Source: Phenylobacterium sp. LH3H17
Lineage (GTDB): Bacteria > Pseudomonadota > Alphaproteobacteria > Caulobacterales > Caulobacteraceae
Assembly: GCF_024298925.1 (NCBI RefSeq)
Contig: NZ_CP101283.1
Location: 4,097,001 to 4,161,000 of the forward strand
Reading direction: 5' to 3'
DNA length: 64,000 nt
Position 1 is the stretch's first letter. Each line of letters begins with the position of its first letter. The notes below the pieces were generated by a model that was not told where the DNA came from, searched no databases, and saw only the letters and a program-made list of their open reading frames with translations. A program made the position numbers and the translations under genes. Shown here piece after piece: positions 38,881 to 48,440 of the stretch.

Positions 38881-41739
38881 ATGACCGAGACCCTCGACGC
38901 CGCCCCGCCGCCCCTCGACGACCTTCCCCGCGACCACACCCAGGACGGACCGGCGGTCCGGCTCTATCTGGTGGACGGGTCGGGCTTCATCTTCCGCGCC
39001 TATCACGCCCTGCCGCCCCTGACGCGGAAGTCGGACGGCCTGCCCATCGGGGCGATCTCGGGCTTCTGCAACATGCTGTGGAAGCTGCTGGTGGACATGA
39101 AGGCCCAGGAAGAGGCTCCGACCCACCTGGCGGTGATCTTCGACCATTCGGAGAAGACCTTCCGCAATAAGCTGTACGACCAGTACAAGGCCCACCGCCC
39201 GCCGCCGCCCGAGGATCTGATCCCGCAGTTCCCGCTGATGCGCGACGCCACCCGCGCCTTCGGCGTGCCCTGCCTGGAGCTGCCCGGCTACGAGGCCGAC
39301 GACCTGATCGCGGCCTATGCCTGCAAGGTCCGCGACGCCGGCGGCGAAGTGGTGATCATCTCGTCCGACAAGGACCTGATGCAGCTCATCGGGCCCCGAG
39401 TTTGGATGCTCGACACCATGAAGAACCTGAAGATCGGCGCCGAGCAGGTGTTCGAGAAGTTCGGGGTGACGCCGGACCGGGTGGTCGACGTCCAGGCCCT
39501 GTGCGGCGACAGCGTCGACAACGTGCCCGGCGCCCCGGGCATCGGGGTCAAGACCGCCGCCCTTCTGATCAACGAATACGGCGACCTGGACTCGGTCCTG
39601 GCCCGCGCCGGCGAGGTGAAGCAGGAGAAGCGCCGCCAGACCCTGATCGATTTCGCCGACCAGATCCGCCTGTCGCGGGAGCTGGTGCGGCTGGACTGCG
39701 ACACCCCCCTGCCCTCGCCGATCGACGACCTGGCGGTGGCCGACCCGGACCCCGCGACCCTCGCCCAATTCCTCGAGGAGATGGAGTTCCGCAGCCTGGC
39801 CCGGCGCGTGGCCGGCGGCGGGACGGCGGCCCCGGCGGCGACCGCTCCGGCCCCCCAGCCCGTGGCCGGCGACCACGGCCCCATCGACACCAACGCCTAT
39901 GTCTGTGTGCGCGACCTCGCCACCCTCGACGCCTGGATCGCCAGCGCCAGCGCCCTGGGCGTGGTGGCCTTCGACACGGAGACCGACGCGCTGTCCTCCG
40001 CCAACGCCAATCTCTGCGGCGTCTCCCTGGCCGTGGCGCCGGGCGAGGCCTGCTACATCCCCGTGGGCCACGAGCACGAGGGCGCGGGCGGGCTGGAATT
40101 CGAGACCCCGGCCGAGATCGAGCAGATCCCCTGTGAAGAGGTGATGGCGCGTCTGAAGCCGCTGCTGGAGGACCCGGCAGTCCTGAAGGTGGCGCAGAAC
40201 GCCAAGTACGACATCGCGGTCCTGTCGCGCTACGGGATCGACGTCACGCCGATCGATGACACCATGCTGATCAGCTACGTTCTGGAGGCCGGTATTCACA
40301 AGAGCCACGGCATGGACGAGCTGTCCAAGCGGTGGCTCGACCACGAGCCGATCAAGTTCAAGGCCGTCACCGGGACCGGCAAGACCCAGAAGAGCTTCAA
40401 GCACGTGCCGCTGGAGCCGGCCACCTGCTACGCCGCCGAGGACGCCGACGTCACCCTGCGGCTGTGGCTGCTGCTGCGGCCCCGACTGATCCTTGCGGGC
40501 CTGCTCACCGTCTACGAGACCCTGGAGCGCAAGCTGCCCACCGTGCTGGCGGAGATGGAGAACCACGGGATCAAGGTCGATCCCGAGCGCCTGCGCCAGC
40601 TCTCCAACGACTTCTCGGTGCGCATGGGAGAGTTGGAGCTCGAGGCCCACAGGCTCGCCGGCCGGCCGTTCAACCTGGGCTCGCCCAAGCAGATCGGCGA
40701 CCTGTTGTTCCAGGAGATGGGGCTCGCCTCGGGCCGAATGACCGCCACGGGCGCCGCCTCGACCGACGCCTCGATGCTGGAGGACCTAGCGGCCAAGGGC
40801 CATGAACTGCCCCGCGTCCTGCTGGACTGGCGCCAGCTCTCCAAGCTCAAGGGCACCTATACCGACAACCTGATCCCGGCCATCGCCCCGCGGACGGGCC
40901 GGGTCCACACCTCCTATGCCCTGGCCTCGACCACCACCGGGCGGCTGTCGTCGTCGGATCCCAACCTGCAGAACATCCCGATCCGCACGGAGGAGGGGCG
41001 GCGGATCCGCAAGGCCTTCATCGCCGAGCCCGGCAATGTGCTGGTCAGCGCCGACTACAGCCAGATCGAGCTGCGGATCCTCGCCCATGTGGGCGACATT
41101 CCCCAGCTGAAGAAGGCCTTCATGGAGGGCCTGGACATCCACGCGGCCACGGCCTCGGAGATGTTCGGCGTGCCCATCGAGGGCATGCCCGCCGAGACCC
41201 GGCGGCGCGCCAAGGCGATCAATTTCGGCATCGTCTACGGCATCTCGGCCTTCGGCCTGGCCAACCAGCTGTCGATCCCGCAGGACGAGGCCGGGGCCTA
41301 TATCAAGACCTATTTCGAGCGCTTCCCCGGCATCCGCGCCTATATGGACCGCACCAAGCAGATGGCGCGGACGCAAGGGTTCGTGACCACCGTCTTCGGG
41401 CGGAAGGTCAATATCCCGGCGGTGAACTCCAAGTCGGCCGCCGAGCGGGCCTTCGGCGACCGGGCGGCGATCAACGCCCCGATCCAGGGCGCCGCGGCGG
41501 ACGTCATTCGCCGCGCCATGATCCGCATGCCCGCGGCGCTGAAGGCCGAGGGGCTCTCGGCTCGGATGCTGCTTCAGGTCCACGACGAACTGGTCTTCGA
41601 GGCGCCGGAGGCCGAGGCGGAGGCCCTGATCGCGGTGGCGAAGCGGGTCATGGAGCGGGCGGCCGAGCCGGCGGTGTCATTCAGCGTGCCCCTGGTGGTC
41701 GAGGCCCGCGCCGCGGCCAACTGGGACGATGCGCACTAG
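38881..41739 (+). CDS. polA: DNA polymerase I
   Basis: Replication and repair polymerase of 952 residues with all three activities. The 5' nuclease domain (about 20-300) has LVDGSGFIFRAYHAL and GYEADDLIA. The 3'-5' proofreading domain keeps its catalytic residues: VAFDTETDALSS, NAKYDIAVLSRYG and YAAEDADVTLRL. The polymerase domain has motif A SADYSQIELRILAH, motif B RRRAKAINFGIVYGIS and motif C VHDELVFE. ATG 38881 begins the family N-terminus. The 3' end interlocks with the TauE gene at CTAG. Confidence 0.98.
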   Translation: MTETLDAAPPPLDDLPRDHTQDGPAVRLYLVDGSGFIFRAYHALPPLTRKSDGLPIGAISGFCNMLWKLLVDMKAQEEAPTHLAVIFDHSEKTFRNKLYDQYKAHRPPPPEDLIPQFPLMRDATRAFGVPCLELPGYEADDLIAAYACKVRDAGGEVVIISSDKDLMQLIGPRVWMLDTMKNLKIGAEQVFEKFGVTPDRVVDVQALCGDSVDNVPGAPGIGVKTAALLINEYGDLDSVLARAGEVKQEKRRQTLIDFADQIRLSRELVRLDCDTPLPSPIDDLAVADPDPATLAQFLEEMEFRSLARRVAGGGTAAPAATAPAPQPVAGDHGPIDTNAYVCVRDLATLDAWIASASALGVVAFDTETDALSSANANLCGVSLAVAPGEACYIPVGHEHEGAGGLEFETPAEIEQIPCEEVMARLKPLLEDPAVLKVAQNAKYDIAVLSRYGIDVTPIDDTMLISYVLEAGIHKSHGMDELSKRWLDHEPIKFKAVTGTGKTQKSFKHVPLEPATCYAAEDADVTLRLWLLLRPRLILAGLLTVYETLERKLPTVLAEMENHGIKVDPERLRQLSNDFSVRMGELELEAHRLAGRPFNLGSPKQIGDLLFQEMGLASGRMTATGAASTDASMLEDLAAKGHELPRVLLDWRQLSKLKGTYTDNLIPAIAPRTGRVHTSYALASTTTGRLSSSDPNLQNIPIRTEEGRRIRKAFIAEPGNVLVSADYSQIELRILAHVGDIPQLKKAFMEGLDIHAATASEMFGVPIEGMPAETRRRAKAINFGIVYGISAFGLANQLSIPQDEAGAYIKTYFERFPGIRAYMDRTKQMARTQGFVTTVFGRKVNIPAVNSKSAAERAFGDRAAINAPIQGAAADVIRRAMIRMPAALKAEGLSARMLLQVHDELVFEAPEAEAEALIAVAKRVMERAAEPAVSFSVPLVVEARAAANWDDAH

Positions 41740-42512
41740 GTAAGCGTGCGGAACGCCACGTAGGCGGCGGTCAGCAGCACCATGATCGCGAAGGCGCGGC
41801 GGGCGATGTCCGCCTGGCTGGCAAGGCGTTGAGCGATAGGGCCGCCTGCCAAGGCGCCGATGCCGCCCCCCGCCACCAGGCAGAGGAAGACCGGCCAGTT
41901 GATCAGGCCAGAGGCGGCGTAGCTCGCGCTCGTCGCGCCGCCGAAAAGCACGACCGAGACCAGGGACGACGCCGCGGCGTTGGCGAGCGTCATGCCGGTG
42001 GCCGCCATCAGACCCGGAACGATGAGGAAGCCCCCGCCGATTCCGAAGAAACCCGCCGCCAGGCCGACGATCAGCCCAAGCGGCGCGAGCTTCAAGGTCC
42101 GCGCCACGTCCAGATGGACGGTCGGGTCGCCCTGCGACTTGCGCGGCAAGAGCATCGAAACGCCAACCAGGCCCATGGCGGCGGCGAACCAAAGCAGCAG
42201 TTGTCCGCCATCGACCAGCTTGGCCAGGTGCGCGCCGACCAGGGAGCCGGCAAGGCCCGCCCCGCCGAAGACCAGGGCGCAGGGCCACTTGACCCGCCCG
42301 GCGCGCGCCTGGGTCGCCAGGCCGATCAGGGCGTTGACAGCCACGGCGGCGGCCGAGGTGCCGATCGCCACGTGAGTGTCCTCGATCCCGACCACATAGA
42401 TCAGCAAGGGCGTCGCCAGCACGGACCCGCCGCCGCCGAACACCGACAGCAGCAGACCGATCACGGCGCCGCCGGCGGCCGCGAGCGCCAGGCTGGTGAC
42501 GAATGGGTCCAT
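41736..42512 (-). CDS. TauE/SafE (TSUP) sulfite/sulfur-compound exporter
   Basis: A 258-residue membrane protein with about eight helices. The two TSUP repeats show GGAVIGLLLSVFGGGGSVLATPLL and LIVGLAAGFFGIGGGFLIVPGL glycine-rich loops. Members export sulfite, sulfoacetate or thiosulfate. It lies 3 nt downstream of the BigR-like gene and faces the persulfide dioxygenase gene, indicating sulfide-oxidation product export. Confidence 0.9.
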   Translation of the reverse strand: MDPFVTSLALAAAGGAVIGLLLSVFGGGGSVLATPLLIYVVGIEDTHVAIGTSAAAVAVNALIGLATQARAGRVKWPCALVFGGAGLAGSLVGAHLAKLVDGGQLLLWFAAAMGLVGVSMLLPRKSQGDPTVHLDVARTLKLAPLGLIVGLAAGFFGIGGGFLIVPGLMAATGMTLANAAASSLVSVVLFGGATSASYAASGLINWPVFLCLVAGGGIGALAGGPIAQRLASQADIARRAFAIMVLLTAAYVAFRTLT

Positions 42513-42515
42513 CGA

Positions 42516-42869
42516 TCAAGTCTCAGCAGTGCTGGGCATCGGGGTCTTCTTCGCCTCGGCCGGGCAGAATATCTCGGCGAGCGTCGCCACGACCTTGAGA
42601 GCAGCGGGGTTCTCGATCCTATACCAGATGGTCTGGGCCTCCCGGCGGGTGGCGACGACGCCTTCCTCACGCAGGACGGCCAGGTGCTGCGACAGGGCCG
42701 ACTGCGAGAGGCCGACCAAGGGCCGCAGCTCCCCGACAGATCGCTCGCCGTCCGCGAGCTGACACAGGATCATGAGACGCCGCTCGTTGCCCAGCGCACG
42801 CAGAAGCTTCGCGGCTTCGGATGCGCTGGCCTCGAACCGGATGATGTCGATGGTCGGGAGATCGAGCAT
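42516..42869 (-). CDS. bigR: ArsR-family sulfide/persulfide-responsive repressor (BigR/SqrR-like)
   Basis: A 117-residue ArsR winged helix. The recognition helix is GLSQSALSQHLAVLREEGVV. Two cysteines, Cys36 (ILCQLADGE) and Cys102 (EIFCPAEAKK), sit at the positions of the redox pair that forms a tetrasulfide link in BigR/SqrR on exposure to persulfide. Divergent from the Blh-like gene and followed by TauE, it matches the known BigR locus. It probably represses both divergent transcripts. Confidence 0.88.
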   Translation of the reverse strand: MLDLPTIDIIRFEASASEAAKLLRALGNERRLMILCQLADGERSVGELRPLVGLSQSALSQHLAVLREEGVVATRREAQTIWYRIENPAALKVVATLAEIFCPAEAKKTPMPSTAET

Positions 42870-42915
42870 ACGGTCAATATATTCATTGAATCTAATTTAG
42901 CAATTCCATATATAC
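42870..42915. promoter_or_regulatory. putative BigR/SqrR operator region
   Basis: AT-rich stretch in the 70-nt divergent intergenic region. It contains the inverted repeat ATTCA-T-TGAAT (42881-42891), then CTAA-T-TTAG and an ATATAT block. BigR-type repressors bind AT-rich ATTC/GAAT palindromes between the regulator and blh genes. The exact boundaries are uncertain. Confidence 0.45.
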
Positions 42916-42939
42916 AGGAGACCCTAGGAGGTTCACCTC

Positions 42940-43827
42940 ATGTCGCCCGACGTTCAGGCCTTTTTCGACACCGCCACGTCCACCGCCACCTACCTGGTCA
43001 TCGACCCGGCCACGAAAACCGCCGCCATCATCGACCCGGTCCTGGACTTCGAACCGAAGGGCGCGGTGCTCTCCACGGCGTCGGCCGACAGGGTCCTGGC
43101 CGCCGTCCGCGACCAAGGGCTGACCCTGGCCTATGTGCTGGAAACCCACGCCCACGCCGACCACCTTTCCGCCGCGGACTACATTCGCCGCGAGACCGGC
43201 GCCCGCGTGGTGATCGGCGCCGAGATCACTCGCGTCCAGAAGGCGTTCATCCCGCTGTTCGAGGCCGACGACGTCTCGGCCGACGGGGCTGCGTTCGACA
43301 TCCTGCTCAAGGAAGGCGACGTGTTGCCGCTTGGCGCGAATTCGATCGCGGTCCTGCATACGCCGGGGCACACGCCGGCCTGCGTCACCTATCTGGTCGG
43401 CGACGCGGCGTTCGTCGGCGACACCCTGTTCATGCCTGACTACGGAACCGCGCGGGCCGACTTTCCCGGCGGCGACGCCGCGACCCTCTATCGGTCGATC
43501 CGCAAGCTGATGGACCTGCCGCCGGAAACCCGCGTCTACGTCGGCCACGATTACCTGCCGCCTGGGCGCGACAGCTTCCGGTGGCAGACCACGGTGGCCG
43601 AGCAGCGCGCCGGCAACATCCACGTCCACGACGGGGTCGACGAAGCCGCCTTCGTGCGGATGCGGCAGGCCCGCGACGCGACGCTCGCGCCGCCGACCCT
43701 GATCCTTCCATCCTTGCAGGTGAACATCCGTGCCGGCGCCATGCCGGAGCCGTCCGCCTCGGGACGGGTCTTCCTGAAGTTGCCGGTGACCTTCGCCGAG
43801 ACGACCAACCCCGTGCGCGCCGCCTAG
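42940..43827 (+). CDS. blh: persulfide dioxygenase Blh (ETHE1-like MBL-fold)
   Basis: A 295-residue cytoplasmic MBL-fold enzyme predicted to oxidise glutathione persulfide to sulfite, detoxifying sulfide. The iron ligands are in LETHAHADHLSAADYI (H-x-H-x-D-H), LHTPGHTPACVTYL and FVGDTLFMPDYGTARADFPGG, as in ETHE1/Blh. The ATG has GGAGG nine bases upstream. Divergent from the BigR-like repressor. No rhodanese or sulfide:quinone reductase gene is adjacent. Confidence 0.93.
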   Translation: MSPDVQAFFDTATSTATYLVIDPATKTAAIIDPVLDFEPKGAVLSTASADRVLAAVRDQGLTLAYVLETHAHADHLSAADYIRRETGARVVIGAEITRVQKAFIPLFEADDVSADGAAFDILLKEGDVLPLGANSIAVLHTPGHTPACVTYLVGDAAFVGDTLFMPDYGTARADFPGGDAATLYRSIRKLMDLPPETRVYVGHDYLPPGRDSFRWQTTVAEQRAGNIHVHDGVDEAAFVRMRQARDATLAPPTLILPSLQVNIRAGAMPEPSASGRVFLKLPVTFAETTNPVRAA

Positions 43828-43858
43828 CCCTGGCGACGGGAACCGAGCCGGCCAGGGC
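43827..43858 (+). terminator. possible terminator hairpin after blh
   Basis: Inverted repeat with arms GCCCTGGC (43827-43834) and GCCAGGGC (43851-43858) just after the stop codon. The 8-bp stem is GC-rich but no T run follows, so it may be a factor-assisted terminator or a chance hairpin. Confidence 0.3.
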
Positions 43859-43895
43859 CACGTTCGGGGACGGTTCCACCTGAAAGGGGCTGTCC

Positions 43896-44756
43896 GTGAC
43901 CACCCACGCGCTCGCCAGCTATCGGCGCACCCTGCATGACCATCCGCTCGCCGCGGCCATCGAACTGGTCTGCCGCGCGGGCTATGTGGCGCGAGGCTTT
44001 GTCTATGTGAGTATCGGCTTCATCGCCCTGCTGGCGGCCCTGGACCGCACGCCGAAGGCCGAGGGGGCCATGGGCGCGCTGGAGGCCTGGGCCGACTGGC
44101 CGCTGGGCCTGGTCCTGCTGTGGCTGATCGGAGCCGGCCTCTTCGGCTTCGCCGCCTGGCGCGCACTGCAGTCCGTCTTCGACGCCGACCGGCAGGGACG
44201 AAAGCTCAAGGCCCTGGCCTCCCGGGCCGGCCAGGCGATCAGCGGCGTCGTCTACGCTTCGCTGGGGTTCTCGGTGTACGGCCTGATCGACGCGCTCGAA
44301 GACCTGCGTGAGGTGGACGACCAGGCAAAAACCCGCGAGGGCCTTGAGACCGCCCTGGCCCTGCCCGGCGGCGAGTTGATGGTCATCGCCGTGGGCCTGT
44401 TCGTGCTGGGCGTCGGCGTCGGCAACATCTGGCAGGCGGCGACCAACGACTTCAGCAAGCAGATGTCCTGCGACCGCAAGGTCGGGCGCTGGGTGAGCCT
44501 GCTGGGCCGCGTCGGCTATTTTGCCCGCGGCGTGGCCTTCCTGCCGGCCGGCGGCTTCCTGATGCTGGCGGGCCTCAACACCCGGGCGGGCGAGGCGCAG
44601 GGCGGACTGGGCGCGGCGCTGGACGCCCTGGAGCGCCAGCCGTTCGGGGGGGCCATCCTCGCCCTGACCGCGCTGGGTCTCATGGCCTTCGGCCTCTTCG
44701 CCTTCGCCGAGGCCCGCTATCGGCGCATGAACGTCGACGACGTGGTCGACGCCTGA
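43896..44756 (+). CDS. DUF1206 membrane protein
   Basis: A 286-residue inner-membrane protein made of three repeats, each of about two helices, beginning [48 protein letters not shown] and [23 protein letters not shown]. The repeated G-Y-x-A-R-G motif is typical of DUF1206. The function is unknown. The start is GTG with GAAAGGGG upstream. It does not appear to share an operon with blh. Confidence 0.9.
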   Translation: MTTHALASYRRTLHDHPLAAAIELVCRAGYVARGFVYVSIGFIALLAALDRTPKAEGAMGALEAWADWPLGLVLLWLIGAGLFGFAAWRALQSVFDADRQGRKLKALASRAGQAISGVVYASLGFSVYGLIDALEDLREVDDQAKTREGLETALALPGGELMVIAVGLFVLGVGVGNIWQAATNDFSKQMSCDRKVGRWVSLLGRVGYFARGVAFLPAGGFLMLAGLNTRAGEAQGGLGAALDALERQPFGGAILALTALGLMAFGLFAFAEARYRRMNVDDVVDA

Positions 44757-44777
44757 CAGCGATGTCGGCAAGGTTCC

Positions 44778-44853
44778 TGGTGGAGCCGAGGGGAGTCGAA
44801 CCCCTGACCTCCTCATTGCGAACGAGGCGCTCTACCAACTGAGCTACGGCCCC
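44778..44853 (-). tRNA. tRNA-Ala (anticodon CGC)
   Basis: Minus-strand cloverleaf: acceptor GGGGCCG/CGGCTCC with the G3-U70 wobble pair that identifies alanine tRNA, D arm TAGCTCAGTTGGTAGAGC, anticodon loop TTCGCAA giving CGC (reads GCG), T arm GTTCGACTCC, discriminator A and an encoded CCA. Confidence 0.96.
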
Positions 44854-44969
44854 AGGAGGCGCGGAATTAGGGGTCTGAGCCCCGGTCTGTCAAGCCGCAG
44901 AAGCGTGCGGCTTGCCACGGAAGGGCGGCCAGACGATACAGGGCCGGTCATTCCCTGCTGGAAACCTCG

Positions 44970-45284
44970 ATGATCGCGCTGATCGGATTCGTCTTCTTCA
45001 TCCTCGATAGCCTGCTGAGCCTCCTGGTCTTCGCCATGATCGCCAGCGCCATCCTCTCCTGGTTGGTGGCCTTCGACGTGATCAACCTGCGCAACCAGTT
45101 CGTCTATGGGATCGCCAAGTTCCTCGACGCGGTGACGCGGCCGGTGCTGGCGCCGTTCCAGAAGATCATCCCGCCGCTGGGCAATGTGGACATCAGCCCG
45201 ATCATCGCCATCCTGGTGATCAGCGGCATCCAGCGCTACCTGCTGCCGGCGGCGCAAGGCGCCCTGCTGAACCTCGTCGTCTAG
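44970..45284 (+). CDS. YggT family membrane protein
   Basis: A 104-residue protein with two YggT-type hydrophobic segments: [20 protein letters not shown] and [20 protein letters not shown], linked by an amphipathic region with the [16 protein letters not shown] motif. YggT proteins are linked to osmotic homeostasis and cell division in some bacteria, but the mechanism is unclear. It is 4 nt upstream of the DUF167 gene and the pair recurs in many proteobacteria. Confidence 0.9.
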   Translation: MIALIGFVFFILDSLLSLLVFAMIASAILSWLVAFDVINLRNQFVYGIAKFLDAVTRPVLAPFQKIIPPLGNVDISPIIAILVISGIQRYLLPAAQGALLNLVV

Positions 45285-45288
45285 GCCC

Positions 45289-45573
45289 ATGCGGCTGCCG
45301 GTCCGGGTGACGCCCAAGGGCGGCCGGGACGCGGTCGACGGCTGGGCCCTGGATCCGGGCGGCCGGACCTACCTGAAGGTGCGGGTCAGCGCCGCGGCGG
45401 CCGATGGCGAGGCCAACGCCGCCCTGACGGCGTTCCTGGCCAAGACCCTGAAGGTCTCCAAGTCCTCCGTGCGCATTGTTTCGGGCGAGACCGCGCGGCT
45501 GAAGATGCTGGAGGTCGAGGGCCTGGACGAGGCGGCGCTGGAAGCCGCCTTCGGCGCGCGGCCTCAGGGATAG
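45289..45573 (+). CDS. DUF167 (YggU) family protein
   Basis: A 94-residue soluble alpha-beta protein with the family motif VRVTPKGGRDAVDGW, VRVSAAAADGEANAALTAFL and IVSGETARLKMLEVEG. The biochemical role is unknown. It follows yggT with a 4-nt gap and its 3' end overlaps the convergent amtB gene by 10 nt. Confidence 0.9.
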   Translation: MRLPVRVTPKGGRDAVDGWALDPGGRTYLKVRVSAAAADGEANAALTAFLAKTLKVSKSSVRIVSGETARLKMLEVEGLDEAALEAAFGARPQG

Positions 45574-46853
45574 GCCCGCTCGCCGTGGTTGGCGAGGTCG
45601 AGGCCGTCCTCCACCGCCTCGGCCGAGGCGCGTAGCCCGACCGTCCGGCGGACCACGAAGACCAGCACCAGGGTCGCCACGGCCGACCAGGCGCTGACCG
45701 CCGCCACGCCGATGACCTGGGTGAGCGCCTGGGAGCCCATGTCGACGCCCTCGGCATAACCCGCCCCGCCGAGCTCAGGGGCCGCCAGCACCGCGACCAG
45801 CAAGGTTCCCAGGATGCCGCCCACCCCGTGGACCGCGAACACGTCGAGACTGTCGTCGACCTTGAGTCGGCTCTTCACGAAATCGACGGCCTGGTAGCAG
45901 ACGAAGCTGCCCACGGCGCCCAGGATCACCCCGCCCAGCGGGCCCACGAAGCCCGAGGCCGGCGTGACGGTAGCCAGGCCGGCCACCACGCCGGTCACTA
46001 GGCCGATCATGCTTGCGCGCTTGTACTTGACCCACTCGATCAACGCCCAGACCAGCCCGGCTGTAGCGGCCGACAGGTGGGTGGCGATCAGGGCCGAGCC
46101 CGCGGCTCCGTCGGCGGCGAGCGCGCTACCGGCGTTGAAGCCGTACCAGCCGACCCACAGCATAGCCGCGCCCATCATGGTCATGCCCGGATTATGCGGC
46201 GGGGAGAGATCGCGCGGGAAGCCGTCGCGCGGACCGAGCCGCCAGGCGATCACCAGGGCCGAGACCCCCGCCGTAGCGTGGACCACCAGCCCGCCCGCAT
46301 AGTCCATGACCTTCATGGAGGCCAGCCAGCCGCCGCCCCAGACCCAATGGCAGACCGGCGCATAGACCACCAGCAGCCACAGGCCGGAGAACAGCATGAC
46401 GGCCGAGAACTTGATCCGCTCGACGAAGGCGCCGACGATCAGGGCCGGGGTGATGATGGCGAAGGTCATCTGGAAGCCGAAGAACACGCTCTCGGGGAGG
46501 GCGCCTGTGACCGCGTCGCGGCCGACCGAGACGAGGGCGAACTTGGCCAGGTCGCCGACCAGCGGATGGGTCCCGGAGAAGGCCAGGCTGTAGCCGCCGA
46601 ACAGCCACAGCACCGAGGCCAGGCAGGCGATGCCCACGCAATGCATCATCACCGACAGCACGTTCTTCGAGCGCACCAGGCCCGCATAGAAGAGCGCCAG
46701 GCCGGGCAAGGTCATGAACAGCACCAGGGCCGTGGCGCTGAGGATCCAGGCGGTGGCCGCGGGATCGGCGGCGGGCGCGGCGTCCTGCGCCCAGGCCGGA
46801 GTCGCGACCATGGCCAGGGTGATCAACCCAATTACGCGTCTCAGGTAAGACAT
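45564..46853 (-). CDS. amtB: ammonium transporter (Amt family)
   Basis: A 429-residue inner-membrane channel with a cleavable leader (MSYLRRVIGLITLAMVATPAWAQD) and eleven predicted helices. Motifs: MLWVGWYGFNAGSALAADGA and FAVHGVGGILGTLLVAVLAA, the latter carrying a pore histidine. It imports ammonium under nitrogen limitation. No glnK gene is adjacent, although glnK-amtB is the usual pair, so the regulatory PII protein must be encoded elsewhere. Confidence 0.95.
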   Translation of the reverse strand: MSYLRRVIGLITLAMVATPAWAQDAAPAADPAATAWILSATALVLFMTLPGLALFYAGLVRSKNVLSVMMHCVGIACLASVLWLFGGYSLAFSGTHPLVGDLAKFALVSVGRDAVTGALPESVFFGFQMTFAIITPALIVGAFVERIKFSAVMLFSGLWLLVVYAPVCHWVWGGGWLASMKVMDYAGGLVVHATAGVSALVIAWRLGPRDGFPRDLSPPHNPGMTMMGAAMLWVGWYGFNAGSALAADGAAGSALIATHLSAATAGLVWALIEWVKYKRASMIGLVTGVVAGLATVTPASGFVGPLGGVILGAVGSFVCYQAVDFVKSRLKVDDSLDVFAVHGVGGILGTLLVAVLAAPELGGAGYAEGVDMGSQALTQVIGVAAVSAWSAVATLVLVFVVRRTVGLRASAEAVEDGLDLANHGERAYP

Positions 46854-46964
46854 GCCGCCTAGCCCCCAGAATGCGGTTCGACGACCCTGGCTACATGACT
46901 CTCTGCCCGGTGTGCAGGCACAATCTTGCGGAGCCCGCCCAAAACCTGGGCGCCGGCCCCGCGC

Positions 46965-48404
46965 CTAGAATTCTTCCCAGCTGTCCTGGCGGCCGACCAC
47001 GGCCAGGCGCGGCGAGCCGCCCTGGGCGGCGCGGGCGCGGACGGGCGGGGCGGAGGCCTGGATCGGCTCGCCGTCGTGTGTCCGGAACTGGCCGATCAGC
47101 TTGGCGAGTTCCACCGCTTCATTGGCCAGGGCGTGACTGGCGGCGGTGGATTCCTCGACCATGGCGGCGTTCTGCTGGGTCACCTGGTCCATCTGGTTGA
47201 CCGCGGCATTGACCTGATGGAGCCCGGTCGCCTGCTCCTGGGCGCTGGAGGCGATCTCCGAGACGATGCCGTTGATCTCAGCCACCTGGCTGACGATCAC
47301 CTGCAGGGCCTTGCCCGTCTCGGCCACCAGGCTCACCCCGTGGCCGACCTGCTCGCCCGAGGCGTGGATCAGGGCCTTGATCTCCTTTGCCGCCTGGGCC
47401 GAGCGCTGGGCCAGGGCCCGGACTTCCGAGGCGACGACGGCGAAGCCGCGGCCGGCGTCTCCCGCCCGGGCGGCTTCCACCCCAGCGTTCAGGGCCAGGA
47501 GGTTGGTCTGGAAGGCGATCTCGTCGATCACCCCGATGATCTGCTCGATCTGGCGCGACGAGCCCTCGATCTCGCCCATGGCGGCGGTGGCCTTTCGGAC
47601 CACCTCTGCGCTCTGGGCGGCGTTGACGCGTGCCGTCTCGACCACCCCGCGGGCGTGGGTGGCGCCTTCGGCGGTCCGGCGGACGGTCTCGGTGATCTCG
47701 TCGAGGGCCGCGGCGGTTTCTTCCAGGCTGGCGGCCTGGCGCTCGGTGCGGTGGGAGAGGTCGTCGGCGGCGCGGCTGATCTCGTCGGCGCCGGAGCGCA
47801 TGCTTGAGGTCGCCCCGACCACCACGCCCATGGTGTTCTGCAATTGGCTCATGGCCACGTTGAAGTCGTGCTTCAGAGGCTCGTATTCCGGGGCCACCTC
47901 CTGCTCCACGCGGGCGGTCAGGTCACCATGCGCCAGCCGCGCCAGGCCGTCGGCCAGGGCCGCGACGACCACCGCCTGGTGCTGGGAGACGGCAGACCGT
48001 TCGGACGACAGGCGATGGCGTTCGGTCTCGGCTGCCGTGCTGGCGGCTTCGCGGCCGGCGCGCACGGCGCGGGCCTCGGCGAGGTCATGGCGCAGGACGT
48101 CCAGGGCGCGGGCCAGGACGCCGGTCTCGCCGTTCAGCTCCAGGCCATGCACGGGCTTCTCGTAGCGCCCGGCCGACAGTTCGGCGACCGAGGCCGAGAT
48201 CTCGACCAGCGGCGTCTTGACCAGGCCGCGAAAAACGACGGAGAGCGCGAACAGGGCCAGGAGTCCAACCGCGATCCCGCCCCCGATCAGCATCATGCCG
48301 CCGATCTTGGCTGCGGCCAGTCCCCAGGCCGCGGCGGCCGTGGCGCCCATAGCGCAGGCTGTCGCCCAGGTGAGTTTTGCGGTGATCGACGAGCGGGCCA
48401 GCAT
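46965..48404 (-). CDS. methyl-accepting chemotaxis protein with C-terminal WEEF
   Basis: A 479-residue receptor. Two closely spaced N-terminal helices (within residues about 10-60) leave almost no periplasmic domain, so it probably senses cytoplasmic or membrane signals. A HAMP segment follows ([20 protein letters not shown]), then linker repeats and the methyl-accepting/signalling domain with the hairpin tip [20 protein letters not shown]. It ends in DSWEEF, an x-W-x-x-F pentapeptide of the type that tethers CheR/CheB in other bacteria. cheW lies 36 nt upstream on the same strand. Confidence 0.95.
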   Translation of the reverse strand: MLARSSITAKLTWATACAMGATAAAAWGLAAAKIGGMMLIGGGIAVGLLALFALSVVFRGLVKTPLVEISASVAELSAGRYEKPVHGLELNGETGVLARALDVLRHDLAEARAVRAGREAASTAAETERHRLSSERSAVSQHQAVVVAALADGLARLAHGDLTARVEQEVAPEYEPLKHDFNVAMSQLQNTMGVVVGATSSMRSGADEISRAADDLSHRTERQAASLEETAAALDEITETVRRTAEGATHARGVVETARVNAAQSAEVVRKATAAMGEIEGSSRQIEQIIGVIDEIAFQTNLLALNAGVEAARAGDAGRGFAVVASEVRALAQRSAQAAKEIKALIHASGEQVGHGVSLVAETGKALQVIVSQVAEINGIVSEIASSAQEQATGLHQVNAAVNQMDQVTQQNAAMVEESTAASHALANEAVELAKLIGQFRTHDGEPIQASAPPVRARAAQGGSPRLAVVGRQDSWEEF

Positions 48405-48440
48405 CTTTGGGGGTGTGTCCTGGTACGCGGAAGGGGGTTG

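Noticed and set aside
38281..40650. A 789-residue minus-strand frame antisense to polA
   Set aside because: Composition is typical of a GC-rich shadow frame, and polA motifs are intact on the other strand.
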